Part shown: in pieces, positions 1 through 7,604 of the stretch
Position numbering within the stretch: position 1 is the first letter of the stretch
How the letters are laid out: every line of letters starts with the position of its first letter
From: Elusimicrobiota bacterium
GTDB lineage: Bacteria; Elusimicrobiota; Elusimicrobia; JACQJP01
Assembly: GCA_016204975.1 (NCBI GenBank)
Contig: JACQJP010000017.1
Location: 1-55,145 of the forward strand
Length of the DNA: 55,145 nucleotides
Direction of reading: 5' to 3'
Notes under the pieces: generated by a model
The model's input: only the letters and a program-made list of their open reading frames with translations
Told to the model about the DNA's origin: nothing
Database searches by the model: none
Made by a program: the position numbers and the translations under genes

Positions 1-114
1 GGCCTCCCCGAAGGGCCAAGGCACTTTGGGGCTGCGACTGCGTTGTTCGTCGCTCACATAGCCTCCAGCTATGCCACGCTCCTCACGCCTTGTCTCGCTC
101 CCAAATTGACTTGG
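1..114. repeat. MITE-like imperfect inverted-repeat element (partly cut by window edge)
   Basis: Left end GCCAAGGCACTTTGGG and right end CCCAAATTGACTTGGC are 14/16 complementary; a central CATAGC-CTCCA-GCTATG hairpin lies between them. Confidence 0.5.
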
Positions 115-119
115 CAAAC

Positions 120-1178
120 ATGTCATTAATTTCTTCACGGACCCTTAGGGTTGACCGCGTTTTTACCTCCAGCTTTCTGCTGGGGCTGCTTGCGGCTTGC
201 TCCCCCTCTTCCAGACAGCCGGAGGTCCGGCTTTTTACATGGGATAGCTATGATGAGCCCGCGGTGTTTCAGGAATTTGAAAAAATCCATGGGATCCGGG
301 TGGTGGTGGATCGCTTTGCCTCCAATGAGGAGCTGTTGGCCAAGCTCATGGGAGGGGCCAAGGGATACGACGTCATCGTGCCTTCCGATTACATGGTTTC
401 GGTGATGGTTCGTGAGAAGTTTCTGGCCCCTTTAGGGCGGGATAGGGTCCCCAATCTTCAACATATTGACCCACGGTTTTTGGATCTTTATTATGATCCG
501 GGAAACCGCTACTGCGCTCCTTACCTTTGGGGGTTAAGCGGCATCGGCTACGATGCGCAGCGAGTAGAGGTTCCCCCGCGAGGGTGGGGCGTTTTTTGGG
601 ACCCCCGCTATCGGGGGCAGATCAGTGTGATGAATGACCAAAGGGAGATCTTCGCCATGGCCTTGCAGTATTTGGGCTATCCGGTCAACACGCGAGATCC
701 CGCCGTTTTGCGCCGGGCCAAGGAGAAGCTTCTGGAACAGAAACCTTTTATCAAGACCTATAACAGCGAGAACAGTGAGTTGTTGCTCCTCTCGGGAGAG
801 GTGGCGGTGGCGCACATCTGGAGCGGGGATATCAATCGGGTTTCCCGGGAGAAACCCTCGCTTCGGTTTGTGCTCCCCCAGGAGGGGGGGTTTATCTGGC
901 AGGACAATCTCTGTATTCCCACAAGCTCCGAGAATCAGGAGGCGGCCCGGAAGCTCATTGATTTTCTCTTGGAGCCCAGGATCATCGCTCGGATCGTGGA
1001 GAGGGTGGGTTTCGGGTGCCCCAATCGAGCCGCCTGGGGGCTTTTGCCCAAGGCCATGCAGAAAAACCCCACCATCGTTCCCCAAGAAAAGTGGCTGGAA
1101 CGGTTGGAGTGGATTCACGATGTGGGAGAGGCGGCTAGAATTTACGATCGCCTCTGGACGGAGCTCAAGGCAGGATGA
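120..1178 (+). CDS. spermidine/putrescine-type ABC transporter substrate-binding lipoprotein (PotD-like)
   Basis: ORF 90..1178; ATG at 120 more likely. Lipobox LLAAC; VRLFTWDSYDEPAVFQEFEK...YDVIVPSDYMV; IWSGDINR; typical PotD/PotF features. Confidence 0.85.
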   Translation: MSLISSRTLRVDRVFTSSFLLGLLAACSPSSRQPEVRLFTWDSYDEPAVFQEFEKIHGIRVVVDRFASNEELLAKLMGGAKGYDVIVPSDYMVSVMVREKFLAPLGRDRVPNLQHIDPRFLDLYYDPGNRYCAPYLWGLSGIGYDAQRVEVPPRGWGVFWDPRYRGQISVMNDQREIFAMALQYLGYPVNTRDPAVLRRAKEKLLEQKPFIKTYNSENSELLLLSGEVAVAHIWSGDINRVSREKPSLRFVLPQEGGFIWQDNLCIPTSSENQEAARKLIDFLLEPRIIARIVERVGFGCPNRAAWGLLPKAMQKNPTIVPQEKWLERLEWIHDVGEAARIYDRLWTELKAG

Positions 1179-2938
1179 GGATTCGCTCTCTGTGGCTTTC
1201 TTTTGTTTTCGGATATCTGCCTCTGCTGGCCGCAGCCCAGGAGCCTTCGGTGACGATCGTCTATCCTTCCTCTTCCACGGTTCTTCCGGTTTTGGAGAAG
1301 ACCTTGGTGGTGGGGCACGTGGTGCCTTCCACCGCCAGCCTTCAGATCGGCGGGCAGGCTGTTTCCGTGCATCGGACTGGAGGTTTTATTACCTACCTTC
1401 CGATTTCTCCAGGGGAATTTGTGCTCCAGATGAGGGTGGAGGCAGGTGGAGTAGTGGTTCAGTCCACCCACACTCTACGCAGCGCGGAGGCGCTGCCATC
1501 CGTCTCTGCGGATCGTTTTGAGATTGTGGGGGGTTCTCTTCAGCCCGTGGAGGATATGACCTTGCGAAGCGGGGATTGGCTCTTTTGGGGTTTGAAGGCT
1601 ACCCCCGGCGGAAAGGTGCGGTGCGGTGTAGGCGGGCTTTTTTCGGATTGGCCTGTTTTGGAAACCCGGGAGCCGGGGGCCTATCGGGGAGCCTATCGGA
1701 TAGGTTGGAAGAGTCGAGCCCAGGAGGCGCGCATCCATTGTAGTCTGACCCATCCGCGGTTCTGGTGGAGCCGGGAGATTCAGTTTCCGGGGACCGTCAC
1801 GGTGACGGATGAATCGCATCGAGTGGCTCGGGTGCGGACTGGGAATGCGGTGGTCCGCACCGCCGCCGGAAAAGGATACTGGTTTTTTCTTCCCGCGCGG
1901 ACGCAGGTCCTGGTGGATGGACAAAAAGGCAGGGAGTTTCGAATCTGGCTTTCGCCGAGCGAGCGGGGTTGGATGAATGCCTCAGACCTGGAGTTTGAGC
2001 CGAAGGGCTCCGCCCACCGACCGGCAACGATCCAGACCGTAGAGACCCGCCGCAAAGAGAATTCCACGCAGATTTTGCTTGCCCTGGATGAGAAGGTTCC
2101 GTTCCGCATCCGGCAGATTTTGGCCCCCCCCGCTTTTGAAATTACCTTCTATCAGGCTGTGGGGCATACGAATTGGATGATTTATGCCTCCAAGGATCCT
2201 TGGGTGCGGGAGATTTTTTGGGAGCAGTTGGGGGAGGGGATTTACCAGGCTCGGATTGCGCTCAGCCAAAGCCCTGCCTGGGGGTACCATGCGGAGTATA
2301 TCCCCGGGGCGCTCTCCCTGGAGATTCGGGATGCCCCTCGGTGGAAGAGCTCCCAGGATCATCTCTTGAAGGGGCGGGTCATTGCGGTGGACGCTGGGCA
2401 CGCGGGCGGCTCCCCCGGGGCCTATGGTCCCTTGGGCACCTGGGAGGGGGATGTCAATCTTCAGATCGCTGAAAAATTAAAGACCCTCCTGGAAAGGCAG
2501 GGGGCTCGGGTGGTGATGGTTCGGAAGGGGCCGGAGGAGGTCCCCTTGGAGATCCGGCCCGCCGTGGCCTGGGAACAGGGGGCGGAAATCTACCTCAGCG
2601 TTCACAACAACGCCCTTCCCGATGGGAAGGATCCCTTTGCGGAGCCGCTGGGATATTCCGTATTTTATTATCACCCCCACAGTCGCCGGTTGGCGCAGGA
2701 GGTGCATCGGGCCTACGGAAAGCACCTTTCTATCCCGGACAACGGTCTCCGTTACGGAGACCTTCTGGTCACCCGCCTCACGGAGATGCCTTCGGTTTTG
2801 ACGGAGTCCGCCTACCTCATCCTGCCGGAGCAAGAGGAGATGCTCCTCTCGGAAGCTTTCCAGATGAAGTGTGCGATGGCGATGCGGGATGGGGTCTGGA
2901 GTTTTTTAAGAAGTTATCGGCATCAAACCCCCCGCTGA
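1175..2938 (+). CDS. N-acetylmuramoyl-L-alanine amidase (Amidase_3) with N-terminal beta-rich region
   Basis: Signal peptide; C-terminal VIAVDAGHAGG...EGDVNLQIAEKLKTLLERQGARVVMVR...YLSVHNNA...LTESAYL; Zn ligands H/E/H of Amidase_3. Confidence 0.88.
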   Translation: MRIRSLWLSFVFGYLPLLAAAQEPSVTIVYPSSSTVLPVLEKTLVVGHVVPSTASLQIGGQAVSVHRTGGFITYLPISPGEFVLQMRVEAGGVVVQSTHTLRSAEALPSVSADRFEIVGGSLQPVEDMTLRSGDWLFWGLKATPGGKVRCGVGGLFSDWPVLETREPGAYRGAYRIGWKSRAQEARIHCSLTHPRFWWSREIQFPGTVTVTDESHRVARVRTGNAVVRTAAGKGYWFFLPARTQVLVDGQKGREFRIWLSPSERGWMNASDLEFEPKGSAHRPATIQTVETRRKENSTQILLALDEKVPFRIRQILAPPAFEITFYQAVGHTNWMIYASKDPWVREIFWEQLGEGIYQARIALSQSPAWGYHAEYIPGALSLEIRDAPRWKSSQDHLLKGRVIAVDAGHAGGSPGAYGPLGTWEGDVNLQIAEKLKTLLERQGARVVMVRKGPEEVPLEIRPAVAWEQGAEIYLSVHNNALPDGKDPFAEPLGYSVFYYHPHSRRLAQEVHRAYGKHLSIPDNGLRYGDLLVTRLTEMPSVLTESAYLILPEQEEMLLSEAFQMKCAMAMRDGVWSFLRSYRHQTPR

Positions 2939-3561
2939 GGGCACACCGATCTTAGAGGACACTCGGGGCATCGGGGAGAGATCGCCTTGCAGACGCGACG
3001 ACCATGCCAGACCATGGCATGGCTGAACCAAATCCAGCTCTTCCGTGGAATCTGCCGCAGTAAATCCTTCTCCACCTTCACCGGATCTTTCTGTAGGGTG
3101 AGCCCAAGGCGGTAGGATACGCGTTTCATATGCGTGTCCACGACGATTCCGGAGGCGATGCCGTAGGCGCTGCCCAGGACGACGTTGGCGGTCTTTCTGG
3201 CCACCCCCGGCAGCGAGACCAGTTCCTCCATGGTTTTAGGAACGTTCCCCTGGTGTTGTTCGCACAGCCGCACGGCCAGGGTGCGGATCCAAAGAGTTTT
3301 TTGGCGGAAGAAGCCTGTGCTACGGATCTCTTTTTCCAGAGTCTTTTGGGGAACCTTTGCGTAATCCGCGGCGGTTTTGTACTTTTTAAATAGCAGGGGG
3401 GTCACCTGGTTGACCCGCACGTCGGTGCATTGAGCGGATAAAATGGTGGCGATCAGCAGCTCCAAGGGGTTAGAATAATGGAGTTCGCAGTGCGCGGTTG
3501 GGTATTGTTTTTTGAGGATGGCAAGGATCTGAGGCAGTTTCTTGGAATTCGATTGTTTCAT
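2923..3561 (-). CDS. nth: endonuclease III (HhH-GPD, 4Fe-4S)
   Basis: LLIATILSAQCTDVRVN, LPGVARKTANVVL, VDTHMKRVSYRLGL, C-terminal C-x6-C-x2-C-x5-C. Confidence 0.95.
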   Translation of the reverse strand: MKQSNSKKLPQILAILKKQYPTAHCELHYSNPLELLIATILSAQCTDVRVNQVTPLLFKKYKTAADYAKVPQKTLEKEIRSTGFFRQKTLWIRTLAVRLCEQHQGNVPKTMEELVSLPGVARKTANVVLGSAYGIASGIVVDTHMKRVSYRLGLTLQKDPVKVEKDLLRQIPRKSWIWFSHAMVWHGRRVCKAISPRCPECPLRSVCPQRGV

Positions 3562-3691
3562 GAAAAGATAAGGTACTAAAAAATAGCGTGTTCCACCAAA
3601 TGAGCCATCGGATCACCGTGCCTATCCCCGGAAGGATCGCATGCGGTTTCCTGATCCTGCCTTTCAAGCTCCAAGGCCTTGGGCACAAAAA

Positions 3692-3720
3692 TTGACATTG
3701 GCCGGTCCTTCTGATAGACT
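3692..3720 (+). promoter_or_regulatory. candidate sigma70 promoter for the ferredoxin gene
   Basis: TTGACA (3692-3697), 17-nt spacer, TAGACT (3715-3720), 9 nt before ATG 3730. Confidence 0.5.
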
Positions 3721-3729
3721 GAAAAAGGT

Positions 3730-4179
3730 ATGCCTGCGCCACAAACCGATGCCCGTCGGGCTGCGTTGGTCAAAGGGGCCTCCAAGGCCAAGATCAAGGC
3801 CTTGGTGAACCTCTCTGCTTGCACGGGTTGCGAGGTTTGCATCGCGGTTTGCCCCGTCCCCAATTGCATTGAGAAATTTGGCACGGACCCTTCCAATTTC
3901 GGTGTCTATGTCCACTATGACATTTGCATCGGTTGCCAGCTTTGCGTGAAGGACTGTCCGTGGGATACAATCAGGATGGTTCCTACCCCGAGCGTGGCCG
4001 GCCACCAAACCTCGCTTGACTCGCAGCCCAACCATGAGCATGCCGTCTTTCAGCGGCCCGAATTAGTTCCTGAAGAAATCGGGACTTTCGTCGAGAAACC
4101 GCCCTTTCAGGACCCCATCGCGGTCGGCCTCTTCCAGAAACAGAACCCCCAAGTGCCCAACATAATGGGCCCGAAGTAG
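3730..4179 (+). CDS. 2[4Fe-4S] ferredoxin-like protein with C-terminal tail
   Basis: CTGCEVCIAVCP and CIGCQLCVKDCP, two C-x2-C-x2-C-x3-CP motifs. Confidence 0.85.
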   Translation: MPAPQTDARRAALVKGASKAKIKALVNLSACTGCEVCIAVCPVPNCIEKFGTDPSNFGVYVHYDICIGCQLCVKDCPWDTIRMVPTPSVAGHQTSLDSQPNHEHAVFQRPELVPEEIGTFVEKPPFQDPIAVGLFQKQNPQVPNIMGPK

Positions 4180-4252
4180 GCCCACGTTGCCCCACGTCGC
4201 GTTTTCCCCAACAGGGCGCAATGTTGCTCCATGTGGCCCGATATGGCGCCCG

Positions 4253-4309
4253 ACCGTAGCAAAAACCGTAGCAAGGTTGGAGGGTAGGACCGTAGCACTG
4301 CTACGGTCC
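4253..4309. repeat. ACCGTAGCA direct-repeat cluster ending in a perfect palindrome
   Basis: ACCGTAGCA at 4253-4261, 4265-4273 and 4289-4297; GGACCGTAGCA-C-TGCTACGGTCC at 4287-4309. Confidence 0.8.
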
Positions 4310-4334
4310 CATGGAGTGCGGCGACCCTGGAAAC

Positions 4335-4617
4335 TTAGAGAACGACGATCTGGTATCTCTGATCCACCCACTTCTTGAGGCTGGGGTGCCCCTCAAACTC
4401 GCCGACCAAGGCGGCGTCTGACATCTGCTTCAAGCCCTTCTTGACCTTGAAGGCACCGGCGCAGAAGTCGCATATCTCCTCGACCACCCCGAGCTTTCTC
4501 AGCTCCGCGTACTTTCCGTGCAGCTTGTGCTTGGGATCTCGGAAGGCCTGCGCCCAGCCTGTTCCGGCTCCGTAAAAACCAGGATCGGCAACACGATCTT
4601 CTTCATTGGGGCAACCG
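4335..4617 (-). pseudogene. DsrE-family remnant, N-terminally truncated and frameshifted
   Basis: Reads ...YGAGTGWAQAFRDPKHKLHGKY...EEICDFCAGAFKVKKG...GHPSLKKWVDQRYQIVVL, paralogous to the C-terminal two thirds of 4934..5296. No in-frame start matching the DsrE N-terminus; a short MKKIVLPILVF is in another frame. Confidence 0.65.
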
Positions 4618-4851
4618 GCTGTGGCTGCCGTCGCAATAGGGCTTGTTGCCCGAGTGCTTGCAGCCGCACCAGGCGATCTTGGTCGCCTCCTTGATTTCCA
4701 CGCGGATGGGCTCGATACCGGTATTGAGCCTCTTGTGGGAGCCGTCGCAGTACGGCTGCTTCTGCGACTCTCCGCAGGCGCACCACCACTTTTCACCGGC
4801 TTGTTCGTCCACGACGAAAGGCTTTCTTTGCACGATTTTCGGTTCCGCCAT
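4603..4851 (-). CDS. tandem CDGSH iron-sulfur domain protein
   Basis: WCACGESQKQPYCDGSH and WCGCKHSGNKPYCDGSH; start MAEPKIVQ at 4851. Confidence 0.9.
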   Translation of the reverse strand: MAEPKIVQRKPFVVDEQAGEKWWCACGESQKQPYCDGSHKRLNTGIEPIRVEIKEATKIAWCGCKHSGNKPYCDGSHSRLPQ

Positions 4852-4933
4852 TCCATCCTCCTTTTTGTTTTGGCTTCTCAGGAGATTGAGACCATGGTTC
4901 CCCCAACGCGCTATCTTCCATGACTTTCTACTT

Positions 4934-5296
4934 TTACAGGACCAGTATCTGGTAACCTTCCGAGACATACTTTGCTATGGAGGGGTGGCCCTGGAACTCC
5001 GATCTCATCGGGATCGTGCTCTTTTGAGCCAGGTCCTTGACCCCGAAAGCTCCGGCACAGAAATCGCAGATGGCATCAATCGATCCGGTGGTCTGGATCT
5101 CCTTGAACAAAGGATGGAGCTTGTGCTCCGGCTTCATGAGCTCGGGCACCCACTCGGTCCCGGCTCCGTCGAAGACCAGCTTGGCCCCGTGCCCCTTTTC
5201 CTGAAAGTCCTTGCAATAGAGAAGGGCATGGTAGGCTCGGGCCAAGCCCTCATGGCTTTCCTTGCCCGCTTGCAGAATGATCACGTATTGGCTCAT
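4934..5296 (-). CDS. DsrE family protein
   Basis: MSQYVIILQAGKESHEGLARAYHALLYCKDFQEKGHGAKLVFDGAGTEW...ICDFCAGAFGV. Confidence 0.8.
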   Translation of the reverse strand: MSQYVIILQAGKESHEGLARAYHALLYCKDFQEKGHGAKLVFDGAGTEWVPELMKPEHKLHPLFKEIQTTGSIDAICDFCAGAFGVKDLAQKSTIPMRSEFQGHPSIAKYVSEGYQILVL

Positions 5297-5300
5297 TGGC

Positions 5301-5762
5301 TTATCCTCCTAAAAACGGCTTCTTCCGGCGCCGGGAATGATTCCGCAGCATGCAGTCATTGGAAATGACCAAGAGTCCGGCTTGGCGCGCCAGCGCTTCT
5401 CCCTCCGGGTGGGTGATTCCGTCTTGGAGCCACAGCGCCTTGGCCTTGATGGCGATGGCCTCCTGGATGATGGGAAGAACCTGCTCGCTGCGGCGAAATA
5501 CGTCCACCACGTCGACCGGCTCAGAGATCGCGGAGAGATTCGGGAAACATTGCTCGCCTAGAATCTCTTTCTGCCCTGGATTGACGGGGATGATTCGGTA
5601 TCCCTGTTCCTTGAGATAGGCGGCGACATAGTGGCTTGGCCGCTCGGGTTTCGGGGAGCAGCCTACGACAGCGATGGTCCGAAGGGCGAAAATGCGCTCG
5701 ACAATATCCTCAGCTCCGCCGCCGGAAGGAACACGGCAGCTTACCGGTTCCATCGCAGCCAA
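5301..5762 (-). CDS. CoA-binding domain protein (YccU-like)
   Basis: IAVVGCSPKPERPSHYVAAYLKEQGYRIIPVNPGQKEILGEQCFPNLSAI...ALWLQDGITHPE...CMLRNH. Confidence 0.9.
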   Translation of the reverse strand: MAAMEPVSCRVPSGGGAEDIVERIFALRTIAVVGCSPKPERPSHYVAAYLKEQGYRIIPVNPGQKEILGEQCFPNLSAISEPVDVVDVFRRSEQVLPIIQEAIAIKAKALWLQDGITHPEGEALARQAGLLVISNDCMLRNHSRRRKKPFLGG

Positions 5763-5834
5763 CTCCCGGCGCCGTGGATCATGCGCTCGTCTTCTTCTCC
5801 GGGGCGGCGCGCGCGACGCGTGTGATTATAATTT

Positions 5835-6788
5835 TCATGGCGTGCTCAAGACCAATTTCGTCTTAGGATAAAAAGCGAACCAGGCGAACCAGTAGGCGGT
5901 GGCACCGGGGATTTCGCCGCCGTCTTTTCGAAAAGCTCGGACTCCATCCTGGTATCTAAACACGATTTCCTCACCGCCCAGTTTGGCCCTTACGGCGCCC
6001 TTCTCCCTGACCAGCCTTTCCGGCACGGCAAGCGTGTTGCGACCCTGGCGTATCCCGAAAACAGGTTCCTTGGGGTGGAGTCGGGGATCTTGCCGTCCAA
6101 CGGAAAAATAGATTTCGCCTCTGGACTCGTAGCCTTGATAAGGGTCCCTGCTGTAGTCCCTGCCGTGACCGGTGGTAAATGCCGCGACGGTGGTGTCTGG
6201 ATGTTTTTGCCCCCATTCCTTCCAGGTTGTGTGGACCGCCGGCAGCCGCTTCAACGCCTTCCCAGTGGAAGGGCCCGCGATAGCCTGGCCGAGAATCTGG
6301 GACCACAGGCTTTTGCTGCTGCGGTCGTACATCACAAGGTCGCTCTTGTAGAGCAGCCCGGACACGCCGAATTCCGTCTCCTTGCTGTCCACCCGGCGGT
6401 CGAAGACGATGCCGCTGCGGCAGAGAGGGCAGTAGGTCACCGCTATAGGAACCCCGCCAACCGTGTCATTGGCGATCTCGTGCCAGTTGAGCAGGCGGAT
6501 CGGATAGGCGGACGACTCCCCATTTAACAAAATTCCAAGGACGGCGTCATCCGGCGCGAGGATGCGGTCGGCCTCTTTAACCCTGAGTTTCTTGGGATTG
6601 GTCAGGGCCGGGATGCCATCCACAGGCGGCCCGCCGCGCAAAAGCTCCTCCAGAGGCACCGAGGTCTTGGTTCGGGGATGTAGGAATGCATCCACCGGGT
6701 CTCGGCCGGAGATTGGGTCTTGGGCTGCCGCCATGGAGGTCATGAAACAGGTCCACAACAAAAACCACCACTTCCAAATGCACACCAT
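5835..6788 (-). CDS. DUF3179 domain-containing secreted protein
   Basis: Signal peptide; GVPIAVTYCPLCRSGIVFDR...FGVSGLLYKSDLVMYDRSSKSLWSQILGQAIAGP. Confidence 0.9.
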   Translation of the reverse strand: MVCIWKWWFLLWTCFMTSMAAAQDPISGRDPVDAFLHPRTKTSVPLEELLRGGPPVDGIPALTNPKKLRVKEADRILAPDDAVLGILLNGESSAYPIRLLNWHEIANDTVGGVPIAVTYCPLCRSGIVFDRRVDSKETEFGVSGLLYKSDLVMYDRSSKSLWSQILGQAIAGPSTGKALKRLPAVHTTWKEWGQKHPDTTVAAFTTGHGRDYSRDPYQGYESRGEIYFSVGRQDPRLHPKEPVFGIRQGRNTLAVPERLVREKGAVRAKLGGEEIVFRYQDGVRAFRKDGGEIPGATAYWFAWFAFYPKTKLVLSTP

Positions 6789-6941
6789 TTGCTACTCTCT
6801 GATTCTTAGTAGCGGCAGGAACGAAAATGTTACACCCCGGGCGCTGTTACGGGTTCCTGGAATCAACTGGAGGACAGTTTTAGATGGTACGCTGAGTAGG
6901 GCCGGAAGCGTTTGTCGTCGCCATAAACCCCCATGGGGATT

Positions 6942-7580
6942 CTATGGGGCAATTTGAATTTCAACGGCGTTGCCCGGCCGTATGTGCACCGGGAAGGTTT
7001 TTGCGAGTTGTTCCGGTTTGAGTTTCTCACCCCAAACCTTGAGGTCGTATTTCCCAGCGGGAACTCCCCCGATCTCGAATTTGCCTTCCGGCGTTTTAAC
7101 GAGCGTAAAATAGGGATTTTGAAGGACGAGGATGTATGCACTCATCTCCGGGTGGATGGAGCATAGAAGCGTGACTATTCCCTCCTTATCGAACTTTTTG
7201 ACGATAGGCTTTGAGCCCGGTGGCATGGCGGTGTTGAAAAGCTGTTGGGACGTTCTCCTGAGCACTTCCTTGAACCGGGCCAACAGATTGTGCAACTCTT
7301 TGTCTTTGCTCTGGAACTCTACTTCCCAGCCTTTCACGAGGGGAAGGACGTGGGGCACATAGACCAAGTTGATCTGATTCATAATAGGGCGCTCTTTAGG
7401 CAGGAGGAAAGGTCCGTCAGCTCTATCCACGTAGACGACCAGCTGGTATCCTTTTTCAAGCCAATGGCTGCTCAGTTTGCCGCTGATTTTTCCCGAAAGA
7501 TCTTCGGAGTAAGCCGCAGCAGAAATAACGAGGCAAGAGAGCGTAGGTAAAAGCGTCCGGGTTCCGACATAGCCCGCCAT
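6942..7580 (-). CDS. cupredoxin-like / methylamine-utilization-type secreted protein
   Basis: Signal peptide; KPIVKKFDKEGIVTLLCSIHPEMSAYILVLQNPYFTLVKTPEGKFEIGGVPAGKYDLKVWGEKL. Confidence 0.6.
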   Translation of the reverse strand: MAGYVGTRTLLPTLSCLVISAAAYSEDLSGKISGKLSSHWLEKGYQLVVYVDRADGPFLLPKERPIMNQINLVYVPHVLPLVKGWEVEFQSKDKELHNLLARFKEVLRRTSQQLFNTAMPPGSKPIVKKFDKEGIVTLLCSIHPEMSAYILVLQNPYFTLVKTPEGKFEIGGVPAGKYDLKVWGEKLKPEQLAKTFPVHIRPGNAVEIQIAP

Positions 7581-7604
7581 AGCCTGCCCCTTTCCCTGTG
7601 ATAT

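Noticed and set aside
4335-4856. Taking the full 173-aa ORF as a Ser/Arg-rich DsrE fusion protein
   Set aside because: Its first half is an out-of-frame reading of the CDGSH gene; only the last 80-90 residues are DsrE-like.
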